Origin: Schistosoma haematobium
Lineage: Eukaryota > Platyhelminthes > Trematoda > Strigeidida > Schistosomatidae
DNA: 64,000 nucleotides
NCBI RefSeq assembly: GCF_000699445.3
Contig: NC_067197.1
Coordinates: 22,179,809 to 22,243,808 of the forward strand
Reading direction: 5' to 3'
Part shown: positions 1-9,941 of the stretch, in pieces
How the letters are laid out: each line of letters begins with the position of its first letter
Position numbering within the stretch: position 1 is the first letter of the stretch
Position numbers and translations under genes: made by a program
The notes under the pieces: model-generated
Databases searched by the model: none
What the model was told of the DNA's origin: nothing
The model's input: only the letters and a program-made list of their open reading frames with translations

Positions 1-3000
1 TTCAATGTATGTGGATGTCTAGATACATTAATGTGTACAATATGGATTCACCTAATATTTTTCTGATGGTGGAATTCGGCTGTTGCTGAAGAGCGTCGTC
101 TGGAATTCACGGTGTCGTCGATTTTGACTGCAACTATGACCTGTCTCTGCGCTTCACTACAAATTCTCACGAATCCCTTCAGTACTTGACACTAAAAAAG
201 TACATACCGGCCAAACACGCATACATGATTTAGGTGGCTGTTCTGATTTTGTGTTTAGGCTTTTGTTTTGTACTAGCGGGAGTCTTGAATGCTCCGGTCA
301 GGCGTCTAGGCACATAAGAGAGTCGTTTAGGTGGCCGATGGGGACTTGTTGGTAGCAGGACAGATAACGGGGACCGTCTACTGCAACTGTGCACACCAAT
401 CTCTTCGTTATTGTTCTCTCTTCTTTTAACGCTCCTTGCCTTCTTTCTTTTTCTTTGAATTCTCAATGTTTTGTGTGGCGCATATATATTGACGCACTGC
501 TGTACAAATATTTATGTGTTCAAATAAACAAATATATTAGGGTTTTTCATATATAATGGTATCTCATTTGGCTAAATCCTTCATTCACTGACCGTATTGA
601 AGCTGTGTTTTAATAACTCTCATTCGTGCCTAAATATTTTATCCCGTTTCCCTGTAATCGTTGTTACTTTTTATCTTATATATGGGATGTTGTGATGTGA
701 TTTCTTAAGCTTTCGGAGTTTAGTTTTGAAACTGTAGTTTGTGTATGCATCTTAGTAATTCTTCTGTGGAAATATACTGTGATTCATGTACGGCGTATAG
801 ATATGTTCAGTTGTGATCTGGATCGTAGTTAATACCTGATGCCTGGTAGTATTTTACGGTGAACATTCCCGTATTTCAGAACCATATTGTTCCACGGTTA
901 ACGCAAAATGCCTTTTTCCAGCTCGTTGAAACTGTTTTATTAGTACCACTGATTAAGTTCGGTATGAAACTAATGGGCCTCCTAGTACTCTGTGGTTGAT
1001 TATGGGCTAGCTATTGAAAATAAGTATAGAATGGATCACAAAACAGATGTATTTTTAATCATTCCCTTCTTGACCAGTTGTATTTTATTGCTTATCAATT
1101 TTATCAGGTTTTGCATGCACTTCGTGTAACCTTTTAATGTTGCCTCTAGCTTGTTGACCCTTTTGGTTTTTATAGTGAAATGACATCTTTAAGTGACATA
1201 TTGTTACCGTGGGATCACACAGAGCAACCGAACGACTTGTTTTTAACTTTCCGGAACTCTGACGACTGTATTGTATGTTTATTATCGTTGAGTACAGTTA
1301 TTTCTCAAGGTTCATGTACCTATCGCAACATCGAATGTTAATAGCTTGAGGAGCAGCTCAGATTCAGTTATTTTGTCTGAACTGAATAAACAAATGGATG
1401 CAAGACTTGTGAGCAAAGGTATTGTTTCATCTATTTTCTAAATTTTCCCAGCTCAGGAATATGGCCCTTTATTGCTTCCGGGGTCAATATTTTATGTAGG
1501 CAGTAATCCTCGTGTGAGTTTCATTGTAATTGTTTCATACTGTTAACTTACTTGTCTAATTAGGTGTAGTTGTACTAGGAGCTTTCGTAGAAGTAGTTAT
1601 GTTTTCATTTTACATATGACTTAAATAATGAAACTGTAATCGTATTTCCGTAACGTTCCTAAGAGTTTATTTTTATTTTATGTGGTTTCATTCAACTTTA
1701 GTTGATTCGCAACAACTTTCGTGTCTGGCCTTATATAGTTCTTATTTTAGTTTGCTCCGTGCGATCACTGATTTCGGCATGTATATCCTATCACTCAGTT
1801 TGTCAATCCACTCTCTCATGGGTCGTTCTTCGGAGCGTTACATGCTGCAAACACCTCACAAATTAAGGTTTACAAACCGTATTGTTTATTTTTTCGTTGC
1901 CATAAGGGAATTTCATCAACAAACGTAACCACATATGTGTCAAAGTCAATAATGGCAGTCAGAGAATCAAGGCGAGAACTATGCTACACCAAATATATAA
2001 GTTTCCACAAACACACATGCGTAGTGAGCACATTTAATGTGAAGACAGGCTATTGAGAAAAGCACGATTTTAATGATGGAGTCGGTAGTTTGTTACGAAT
2101 ACGTGTAAATACCTATAAATTTCACATACAACAACAAGCTGACATCCTAGACCTTATCACATAAAATGATTAACAGTAACATAAGTTACTGAATAGTAGT
2201 AAGTAGTATACTATAATATGCAGAAGGAAACGTAATGGGAAGAAATAAAAATGGGGAAAAAGAGGGACTAATGTAATCCGGTTATTAAAATATAACTTTC
2301 ACTAATCTTCAGCCTCCAACTTGTAACTGTAGTGATATGGTCACTCTACTATCAATAGTTAGTTTATAACTTCAATTATTCTGTCTATTTTGTTAGAGGA
2401 TGGCATGACTAGGATTTTTTGTAGTAAACGGAGAATGGATTTCTTTCCTTTGCTAAGCCGTATTTTATTTGTAGTGATAGAAAAATTCAAAAATTCACGT
2501 AGTAGATTTGTCTTTTGAGTATATGTGCGATTGGAACTCTAATGACCGTATTTGTTAAGTATAGATTATGCGCGGTTGTTATTTGAAGCCATTGTTTCTA
2601 GTAAATTCCAGAAGTGGTGACTTAATGGCTGAAAAATAGCTTTCAACATATGGATTAAAGGTTTGAACCTTTACTTGTTAAATGGATCATTTTATTGCTA
2701 CATCTTGTATTAATAAGTTCTAATGCATAACCAGTAACTCAGGAGAATTGAATCAAACTTAAAAGACACGAAGAATTTCGTTTAGTGGTGTGTTGTAAAC
2801 AGAACTAATACCACTGGTTTGCCAGACGAATGTATGACTTTGTATCGTGTATCTAGTCATATGCATATATAATTAATCAGCAAAATGTTTATAGTTTGTC
2901 CACCTGAGGCAATATTAATTTTTAAATGTTGTATTGGCTTGAAGGTATGCAAAAAGAAGTAAAATATGTCACAATGTATATTTTAAATGTTCCTCTACGT

Positions 3001-3057
3001 TTATTGAGAATCATAGCATGATCATATTCGTAGAAATTTGTTTACTGCTTTATTTAG
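1..3057. other. 5' flank or 5' introns of the POU gene; no supported gene
   Basis: No open reading frame here shows a recognisable domain. The stretch around 60-480 is somewhat richer in G and C than the rest. Upstream exons or the promoter of the plus-strand POU gene should lie here or further left, because the exon at 3058 begins with a splice acceptor. I could not place them. Confidence 0.4.
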
Positions 3058-3235
3058 CCTCGTAGGAAAGTCAATTTGTATCATGAATCCTATGAAATTA
3101 GTTATGGTCAAAGAGGAAATTATGAAGAAAATCTCCACACAACTGAAAATACTGTCATTTCAAATGGTGGACTTAATGACTTAGTTGAATTAGAAAAACT
3201 CTCTTCTACATTTACTGATAGGAGGATTGGAATGA
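3058..3235 (+). CDS. POU gene exon: start of the POU-specific domain
   Basis: A pyrimidine-rich tract and AG precede 3058; the exon ends with A before GTAAGT (phase 1). It encodes 59 residues. The last part, LNDLVELEKLSSTFTDRRIG, aligns with helix 1 and the RRI(K)LG turn of POU-specific domains. Upstream residues (PRRKVNLYHESYEISYGQRG) are not recognised. Confidence 0.85.
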
Positions 3236-6200
3236 GTAAGTTCCATTAGAATAAATATCTAAAACACAATTAAATTTTTGAAGTATTTTTCAAATAAATG
3301 TATCGGTCACTAAATGTCAACTTAGGGTAACAGTAAAATTCTATTATTTAAATCATCCAATACAAGGACGATACACCGTAGGGAAAACACCAGTGTCATT
3401 TAATTTGGTTTTAAAAATATGAAGGTGATTGTCCGTAAACTGGACTTATTTCCGGTGTTTGTCAACCATTGCCTTCGACTTATTGTGATCTACAGGAAAC
3501 TAATTATCCCATAGAAATAAAGAAGCGTAGCAGGACTTCGGGTCGTAGAACACTGAAAACATTTATCACACTGAAAATCAGCGCGTCCAGGGCCGCAAAA
3601 GAAGTAATATATAGTTGTACTGAGACTCAAAATGAAAGTTAAATAAAACAAGTCATGATGCAGAAAAAAGCTATAACTAGTTATTTACACCAGGATAAAT
3701 AATTAATATATTTGGAGTAGTTTGTTTGTCCTGAAATTGAGTTAAAACGTGAACCAGGACATCCACAATCCTTCTCATGGATGAGTGTTTCACTTGTTTA
3801 AAATTATATCTTGGTCTAGCTACCATTGCTCAGTGCTTCGGGATATCTCAGTTGTTTTATGCGTGGTGTAAGTTATTGGTTCAAGGAGGATATCAGATGC
3901 AGCCTACCTAGTTACAATACATATATGAGATATTTAGATTAGCAAGTTGGTAGCACTGGCAAGTTGTAGTGGTCAACTTGATTGTTCATCAATCTTATTG
4001 TCATCGCCGATTTGTGCACCAATATTATCACTCTGGATACTAATAAATATAATCGAACCCCAATTATAATTGTTTTGGAAATGAAGCAGTTTTTCTTCCT
4101 CTGAATAGTATTATTTATTTACTTGAACACATAAACATTGGTACAAGGGGGCACCAAACACATATGCGCCACACAGTAACAGTGAGGTGAGTAGTAGTTA
4201 TCATTGATTTGTGTGAGGCCTGTAGTACTGAGCGGGTGCTCAAACCGGAGCACATGGTTTCTTTAGGAGGCCATACTCGGAGCCTTTAACCTAAAGGTCT
4301 AATCCATAATGCAGTGGAGCAACGTCAGGAGACGTAGTCCCATGGTAATCGGTGACCAACGACAGGTTCATACTCCATTTGTTCCTTCAGGATCCTGGAG
4401 CCCATGTACACCATTGGTTTGGAACCAGGGTTCACCAAATGCCCTAGGTGGATCCTTCATATCCACCAACGCAACGAGGGAGCCGGACATTCGGTTGTCA
4501 CCTCAATTTAGTGAGCAACACACCCGCCGCAAGAAGGCAGTGAGTAGGACTTTTCTGGCAGTGGCTGCATACCTGAGGCCATGTGAGAGCGTTTCGAGAG
4601 GGAGAGCGAACTCTCCTCACTCTCGGCCGTATAAGGGCATCTGGGGGCCTTAAGTGTAAAGTCTACAAGTAGACCTGTGCTGTGTAAAGATAAGTCTATC
4701 TCTGAGCGATGTTAGTTGTTGTAGCCGCTCTTTATAGTAGCTTTCTATGAGTGCTTTGTCCTGGACAACCATTAATACAAACTTTTCGATCGATGGGGTC
4801 CGTTACTATATTACATCGGAAAATGTGAAAAAAGTAAAGTACTGATAAGTGTCCTTTCTCCTTTGGGACTTGACAAGGAGTAAAAATTTGATTGCTCAAT
4901 ACCCAGTCAGTGCATTCTGGTTTTTCCGGGTTTATCTTATCTCTGAGGTCCATTCGGATGCATGCAGACTACTGATCGCATCATCTTGCTAAGCGCATTA
5001 GTTTTACTTTCTATACATTATAATCATTAATAATAAACAATACTTGGAGGATTACATTACCTTTAAACTAAGAAGTTCGAATGGCGTCTGGGAGCGAATC
5101 ATGTTTCCTTTTCGTTTAAGACTAGGTTTAACGCTATTATTATGGTTAAATTACACAGGTATATCCATTTTTTTAGATCTTTCGCAAACTGATGTTGCAA
5201 ATTCACTTGGAAAACTTTACGGAGTACATCGTAGTGTATCCATGATATCACGCTTCGAAAGAATGGATCTTAGTTTAAGCAATTACTTGAAAGTTTATCC
5301 GATTATTCTAAGATGGTTGAAGGATAGTGAAACTGCTGATGGTCGCGATAAAATTATTCGAGCTGTTGTTGATTTTCAGAATAATAATAATAATAGTAAT
5401 AATAATAATGATACGAAATCACCAGTCAAAGAAAGTCCTCAGGTAACTGAATATTTTTCCTTAGAAATATAGCTGGCTTGTTAATTAGTTCGTACTTCGT
5501 TTAACGTGATTAGTGTTCTAGTCCTAAATGATTTGCTCTTGTTAGTATTCAAAACATTTATAAACAAAGTGTAGATGAGGTATTTAATTTAAATTGTTCA
5601 TACCGCTATATTTTGCACTGTTTTTATCAGGCTAGTACGAATACGAACTAAAAAACCTTTTAATAGTATCCATCATTACTGAAAATGAGCATTCACGACG
5701 AAAAATCTCGCTAATGATTATCAAAGTCCTATTTCACAAATATGATTATCATTTAGTTTCACTACATGTTCCTTTGAAATCATAATGCTAACTACATGTT
5801 CTTAATGTAAAATAATGTTTCTGGTCATTAACTATGTTAAATAATCCTTACCCTTGCTAACCAGAAGTGTACAACTGACGCACCATTTAATATAAACTCA
5901 AACATAATTTTAATGATATTTTCAAGATCTAATTACTTCAAATTTTAAATACTCAGACTCTTTTACCTAAGAGACAGTTCTAAAATGAAGTGCTTGATAT
6001 GACTAATACGCTGTTTATTGAGGGATTGGGGTATACTGCGACAATTTATTCTGAAAATAATTTGCTGTTGGCTGATTATCACATTTGGACGTTTTCCTAA
6101 GTAGAGCAGTGATCTAGTAAATGAAACACTCGACTTCCAAACATCAGGTTCAAACCCCACTACATTTCCTTTGGTTCGGAGAATTAGGTAGTGTTACTAG

Positions 6201-8066
6201 TCCCCACATGAAAAATGTGAGTTAAAACCAAAAACATAAACTTGTACTTAGCAAACAAACTACAAGATCACATATATTCGGTACAGAACAGACCAGTGTA
6301 TTTTTATAATTTACTAGTCCTATTCACTTCACAAGCGTGCTTGCTCAGCACTTTGTCAAAGGTCATTACTAAAAAGTAATAAGATTTTATCTCACTCAGT
6401 TATAAACAACATGCGACCTAGCATTAATGCATATTGCAACATACTGCCAGTCACACCGGCACAATCAGAGAACATCAGTAAAATGATAAGCGAATGATGG
6501 AAACTAATACCACACTCAATGCTAAGCTAACCGTGAAGTATCAAATTTGATAAAAGACTAAAAATGAGAAACGGAAAGTATGGAATAATACATCAACCGA
6601 CATTACGTCCATTGGTTTTTTCTACAGAAATGTATAGATTCCACAAACAACTGCGATCGTAAATTTTAGTTAAATTTTCCGTAAATTGTAGTGACATAAG
6701 GCAAAATAACCACCTATTAATTTATTAGTTGTCTAGTAGTAGACAAATAAGTCAAAACTAGTTTATTGTTTCCTTTTACTTGTTGAAAGATTGGTTAATT
6801 TTAAGTATAGTAAAAATCAATTCCAAGTTCGTGAGTCGTTTTTCTCGCTACCATTTTCTATGTCAAATATTTTTAATTATCTGTGTTTTAGGCTGAAAGT
6901 CCCGTTTTTTCGAAATTCCCAAGACGACGACCGAGAACAATACTACCTGATTCTACAAGAAGGGAGTTGGAGCGAATCTATAGACAAGTTAGTGTTTGCA
7001 CTTGGTCGTTGATTCGTTTCTCATAATTCTTATAATCCCCGCAACCGGATGGTAATTTACTGCTCCACAGTATATTTGTTTAGTTTGAACGTCTCAATTT
7101 CCTAAGACGTCGACTTGTTTGATCAAATAAGATAAAATTTTGGCAAGCTTTACTGACATTATAAGATGATCACTAAATTGTATTATTCGGGTGAAGTTAT
7201 GGGCATAAATAATTATATCCTAGTCCTATTTTCAGAAGGAAAACCACCACTTACTATTGTTAAATATATCTCTGGATCAACCTCTGCTAACTTCTTTTAT
7301 TTTGAGAATGCCGTGCTAATGTGTGATGAAGCAACCTAGGTCAAATCACACTTGGTATGAATAACTGAGTAAAATTTTCGACTCGTTAATTGATACCTAT
7401 CAAGGCGATCACAAGATTACTCAAAGTTTGTCAACAATGGTAAAACCTTGCTAGAAACGATAACCGCAAGTTTCTTTTTTTGTAATTTACTTTTTTGCAC
7501 GACTTTTGCCTTTTTGTGGTTGACTTCCGTCGCTTGTAGTTTGCTAAAGTTGCGTATGCATATTTTCGTTACTACATAATTTTGTTTTGTTCTGCGTCTT
7601 CTATTTCGAGTATAGAGTCTCTCCACAATTTATTTTCCTGTGTTAGCGGACATGTGATGAAGTGTTATGTGCCAGCTTTTTGTTATCGATTTATACAGTA
7701 GAACCGGAGTTACTAGAGTAGATCGATCGTTCCTAATTCTGAAAGTACTGTAGGCCCTTACTGAACTTCAAATATCGAGACTGAAAATCTTACCACAGTT
7801 TATTTAACTTTGTAACCATTATTGTTACAATCAGTCAGCAACGTGTTATTTTTCAGTCTTGATAGAGAATCATGCTGTAACTTACAAAATTATGTTGCTG
7901 GTTTTTCTTTTGACAGAATAAAAAACTATCTGCACATGAATTGATAGAATTGGCTAAAGAATTAAATGTTGACAAAAAAATTATAAAAGTATGGTTCTAC
8001 AATCGTCATACACGTAGTATTATTGATCGAAAAAGAAGATTGAAACGAGCCAAAAGGAAATGTTAA
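3058..8066 (+). CDS. Divergent POU-domain transcription factor, C-terminal part, four exons (partial at 5' end)
   Basis: Joined exons 3058-3235, 5177-5442, 6892-6987 and 7917-8066 give a continuous frame of 229 residues ending in TAA at 8064-8066. Reading order: about 27 unplaced residues; a POU-specific domain of ~74 residues (DRRIGMNLSQTDVANSLGKL, then ISRFERMDLSLSNY, then ILRWLKD); an Asn-rich linker of ~45 residues; a POU homeodomain starting at RRRPRTILPDSTRRELERIY and ending in VWFYNRH plus a basic tail. POU proteins bind DNA bipartitely and regulate transcription in the nucleus. All exon junctions have GT donors and AG acceptors and compatible phases. Residues that normally contact DNA are changed (POU-S helix 3 and homeodomain positions 50 and 53), so this is not an orthologue I can name within the standard POU classes. 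The 5' end is missing. It converges on the minus-strand mTOR gene. Confidence 0.85.
3236..5176 (+). other. POU gene intron with one dispersed repeat
   Basis: Intron between the two halves of the POU-specific domain. It contains the ~0.5 kb repeat at 4110-4655 in the minus orientation. Nothing else is recognised. Confidence 0.7.
4110..4655 (-). repeat. Dispersed ~0.5 kb repeat, family A (long copy)
   Basis: About 545 bp. It begins with ATTATTTATTTACTTGAACA (plus view) and ends near CATCTGGGGGCCTTAAG. The open reading frame seen across it (4309-4653) also appears across the other copies and is a by-product of the repeat, not a gene. It probably derives from a non-LTR element; the parent element is not identified. 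Confidence 0.8.
5177..5442 (+). CDS. POU gene exon: rest of the POU-specific domain and Asn-rich linker
   Basis: The acceptor follows a run of seven T; the donor is CAG/GTAACT. Completing the split Asn codon gives LSQTDVANSLGKLYG, then SVSMISRFERMDLSLSNYLK and ILRWLKD, which match helices 2 to 4 of POU-specific domains. It ends with a linker containing a poly-Asn stretch (AAT repeats around 5380-5410). In helix 3 the usual SQTTICRFE reads SVSMISRFE: Arg49 is kept, but Gln44 is Val and Thr45 is Ser. Confidence 0.9.
6095..6225 (+). repeat. tRNA-like SINE, family E
   Basis: It contains a good pol III B-box match (GGTTCAAACCCC) in a tRNA-like context and a trailing segment GTAGTGTTACTAGTCCCCAC that recurs, diverged, at 16790-16835 and in reverse at 11805-11850. 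It lies in a POU gene intron. Confidence 0.5.
6892..6987 (+). CDS. POU gene exon: N-terminal half of the homeodomain
   Basis: Thirty-two codons, phase 0 at both ends (TTTTAG acceptor, CAA/GTTAGT donor). It encodes the N-terminal arm and helix 1: RRRPRTILPDSTRRELERIY. The basic arm and ERIY spacing fit POU homeodomains (compare RKRKRRTSI...LEKSF in typical members, from memory). Confidence 0.88.
7917..8066 (+). CDS. POU gene last exon: homeodomain helices 2 and 3, stop
   Basis: The acceptor TTTTGACAG precedes AAT. It encodes NKKLSAHELIELAKELNVDK and then IIKVWFYNRH with a basic tail (RKRRLKRAKRKC) and TAA. The invariant Trp48, Phe49, Asn51 and Arg52 are present. Position 50, Cys in typical POU homeodomains, is Tyr, and position 53, normally Arg, is His. 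The tail could act as a nuclear localisation signal. Confidence 0.92.
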   Translation, partial: NKKLSAHELIELAKELNVDKKIIKVWFYNRHTRSIIDRKRRLKRAKRKC

Positions 8067-9416
8067 CATCAAAAACAGAAGACCCAATGTGTTGTACAGA
8101 ACATTTTTGTGATAATTAAAAAAAGATAAATCTTTTTCACTCCTATGATAATCTCTAGTTTTCCAATGACTATGCTTAAAGTATGAGATTGTTATATAAA
8201 GTAATATGTATTTTTTCAGCATAGATTTATGTTAAGCCTGCTCCACAGAACTAGGATAAGTAAGGATTATTTCACGATGGTATAATTAAATCCGTTTCAC
8301 AAGCTTATGATGGACGGAACTTGACTACTCTAGATTTAGTCTCTTAATGCCTTCTACTGCTACTACTGTTGAAAAGTATCTAATATCACTAACAAAATTG
8401 AATGGAAATGATTCGTCTTCACTGAATAAGGAAGAACGCAAAAACCAGAAAACCTGTCTTTTCTTTTAAATAAGAAGGCATTTTTAATCAACAAAACTGT
8501 ACAATAATTTAGATGAAAACCAATTTGTTAACTGATAAAGTAAATTTACACTTTCATAAATAATTCAATGGTAACGTAATAAGAAAAATACAATAGCTGA
8601 TTGATTAATTGGTCATTGAATAAAATTAGTATATCACCAGAAAGCACACCTGTATAACAAACATAACAATGAAATTTTCGTAAATATACTACTATGATTA
8701 TGCACAGTATGGAACTACTTTAGACTATGTATATTGTATGGATTATAATTAATTAATGACAGATACCAGTTATAATGTTAATTGAAATGAAAAGCTACTT
8801 GACAACTCTTCATGCGTTTACTTGGCCGATCGATACTTATTCTGTATCGTTTATCACTAGATCCTTAGGAATATTTTCGAAATAAACAATATGATCAATT
8901 ACACTTAGTTTTTATTGTGGTTGACATTCGAGTATTGTTCATCCATGTTAGTTATGAAAAATCTTAAGTTTAAATAATGAACTGATCGAAAAGGATTCCT
9001 TTACTGCGTGAATTGTTCGAAAACACTGAGTGTCATTTAGTGGGAGAAACACCATAATGAGAAGTTGAGTATTGCAACAACACTCATCTCTGAATGCTTT
9101 TCTTTTCAAACACAAAATAATTTCATTTTCATGTCTTTTACATCTGTCATTCGCATGAATGGAAATTCGTTTATAGTTACATTCCCACTAATGTCCAAAC
9201 AATCTTCTTAAACACTGATAGTTATAACAATTAGCTTATATCCCTACTCCTTTACAGGATTTCCGTAGCAGCATTAAAACCATAGTAGGGATGGATTTCA
9301 TGTTTGGAAAGCAGTAATAATAATAATATCGAAATTTCGATATGTCAGTAACGTAAGGGAAAGTTAATGATAACTTGAGCGTGAACAAGCAACGGGAATA
9401 TAATCATGTGTATACT
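8067..9416. other. Region between the convergent genes
   Basis: No coding exon recognised. It should contain the 3' UTR of the POU gene and probably part of the mTOR 3' UTR. A consensus AATAAA at 8619-8624 on the plus strand is a possible poly(A) signal for the POU gene, but AATAAA is common in such AT-rich DNA. Confidence 0.4.
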
Positions 9417-9830
9417 TATATATTATTTATTCATTTAAACACGCAAACATTAGTACAAAGGGGAACCAAAACGTGTATGCGCCACACAAATCATTGAATT
9501 TATTTTTGTGCAGAAATACTGTCCAGGTGTCTAAACCGATTCAGGTAGTTTTCTGAGGGGGTCACTCCCCAAGCCTTTCAACAAGATGCTTTACAAATAA
9601 GGCAGTGGAGCAACGTTAGGAAATGCAGTTCTATGCTAGCGGGTAACCAAAAATAAGTCCATACGCCATTTGTCCCATCGGGTTCATGGAGCTCATTAGT
9701 ACTACTAGTTTGGGACCAGGGTTTTCCAATTCTACCAACCCAGTTTAAGCTCGAGACATTCGTTTTTCTTCCTCTCAATTTCGTAAACAACACCCTCACA
9801 GTGAGAAGGCAGTGAATAGGAGTACAACAC
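9417..9830 (-). repeat. Dispersed ~0.5 kb repeat, family A (diverged copy)
   Basis: Recognisable copy of the family also at 4110, 18629, 49208 and 52405. Shared landmarks are a TTTATT-rich tail at the left (plus-strand view), GGGAACCAAA...GCGCCACACAAAT, GGTAGTTTTCTGAGGGGGTC, and GCAGTGGAGCAACGT. Read on the minus strand the tail is AAATAAATA-like, suggesting a retroposed element in minus orientation. Confidence 0.75.
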
Positions 9831-9922
9831 CACAGTAAATATTACTAATACATTGATACGATTGCACCAGTGACTGAAATGTCAATAATGAAAACTCCTA
9901 CCAGTTGTTAAAATAATCCTAG

Positions 9923-9941
9923 TCATTGCCAAAACAAACAA
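9923..9941 (-). CDS. mTOR: Candidate terminal micro-exon of mTOR (end of FATC)
   Basis: The preceding exon ends in TG before GTAAGT. Splicing to an AG 110 bp downstream adds T TGT TTG TTT TGG CAA TGA, giving ...YIG-C-C-L-F-W-Q-stop. The family end is YIGWCPFW, so C, F and W line up, but one Trp becomes Cys, Pro becomes Leu, and Gln is added. The alternative is no splicing, so that TGG TAA ends the protein at YIGW. The pyrimidine tract before the AG is weak. Confidence 0.4.

Noticed and set aside
230..466. Minus-strand frame of 78 codons, basic at its start
   Set aside because: No recognisable motif or splice context; could be chance in a G/C-richer patch.
1394..1421. ATG GAT GCA AGA CTT GTG AGC AAA G followed by GTATTG as a first POU exon
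   Set aside because: It would end in phase 1, but the next exon at 3058 needs phase 0; joining gives an immediate stop.
4309..4653. Open frames across the family A repeats (also at 49229-49780 and 52413-52952), similar to one another on both strands
   Set aside because: They are similar because the repeats are similar. There is no domain, no consistent start, and frames differ between copies.
5044..5176. Upstream part of the frame that runs into the POU exon at 5177
   Set aside because: It is intron read-through. The true partner is the exon at 3058-3235, which restores RRIGMNLSQTDV, and an AG acceptor lies at 5175-5176.
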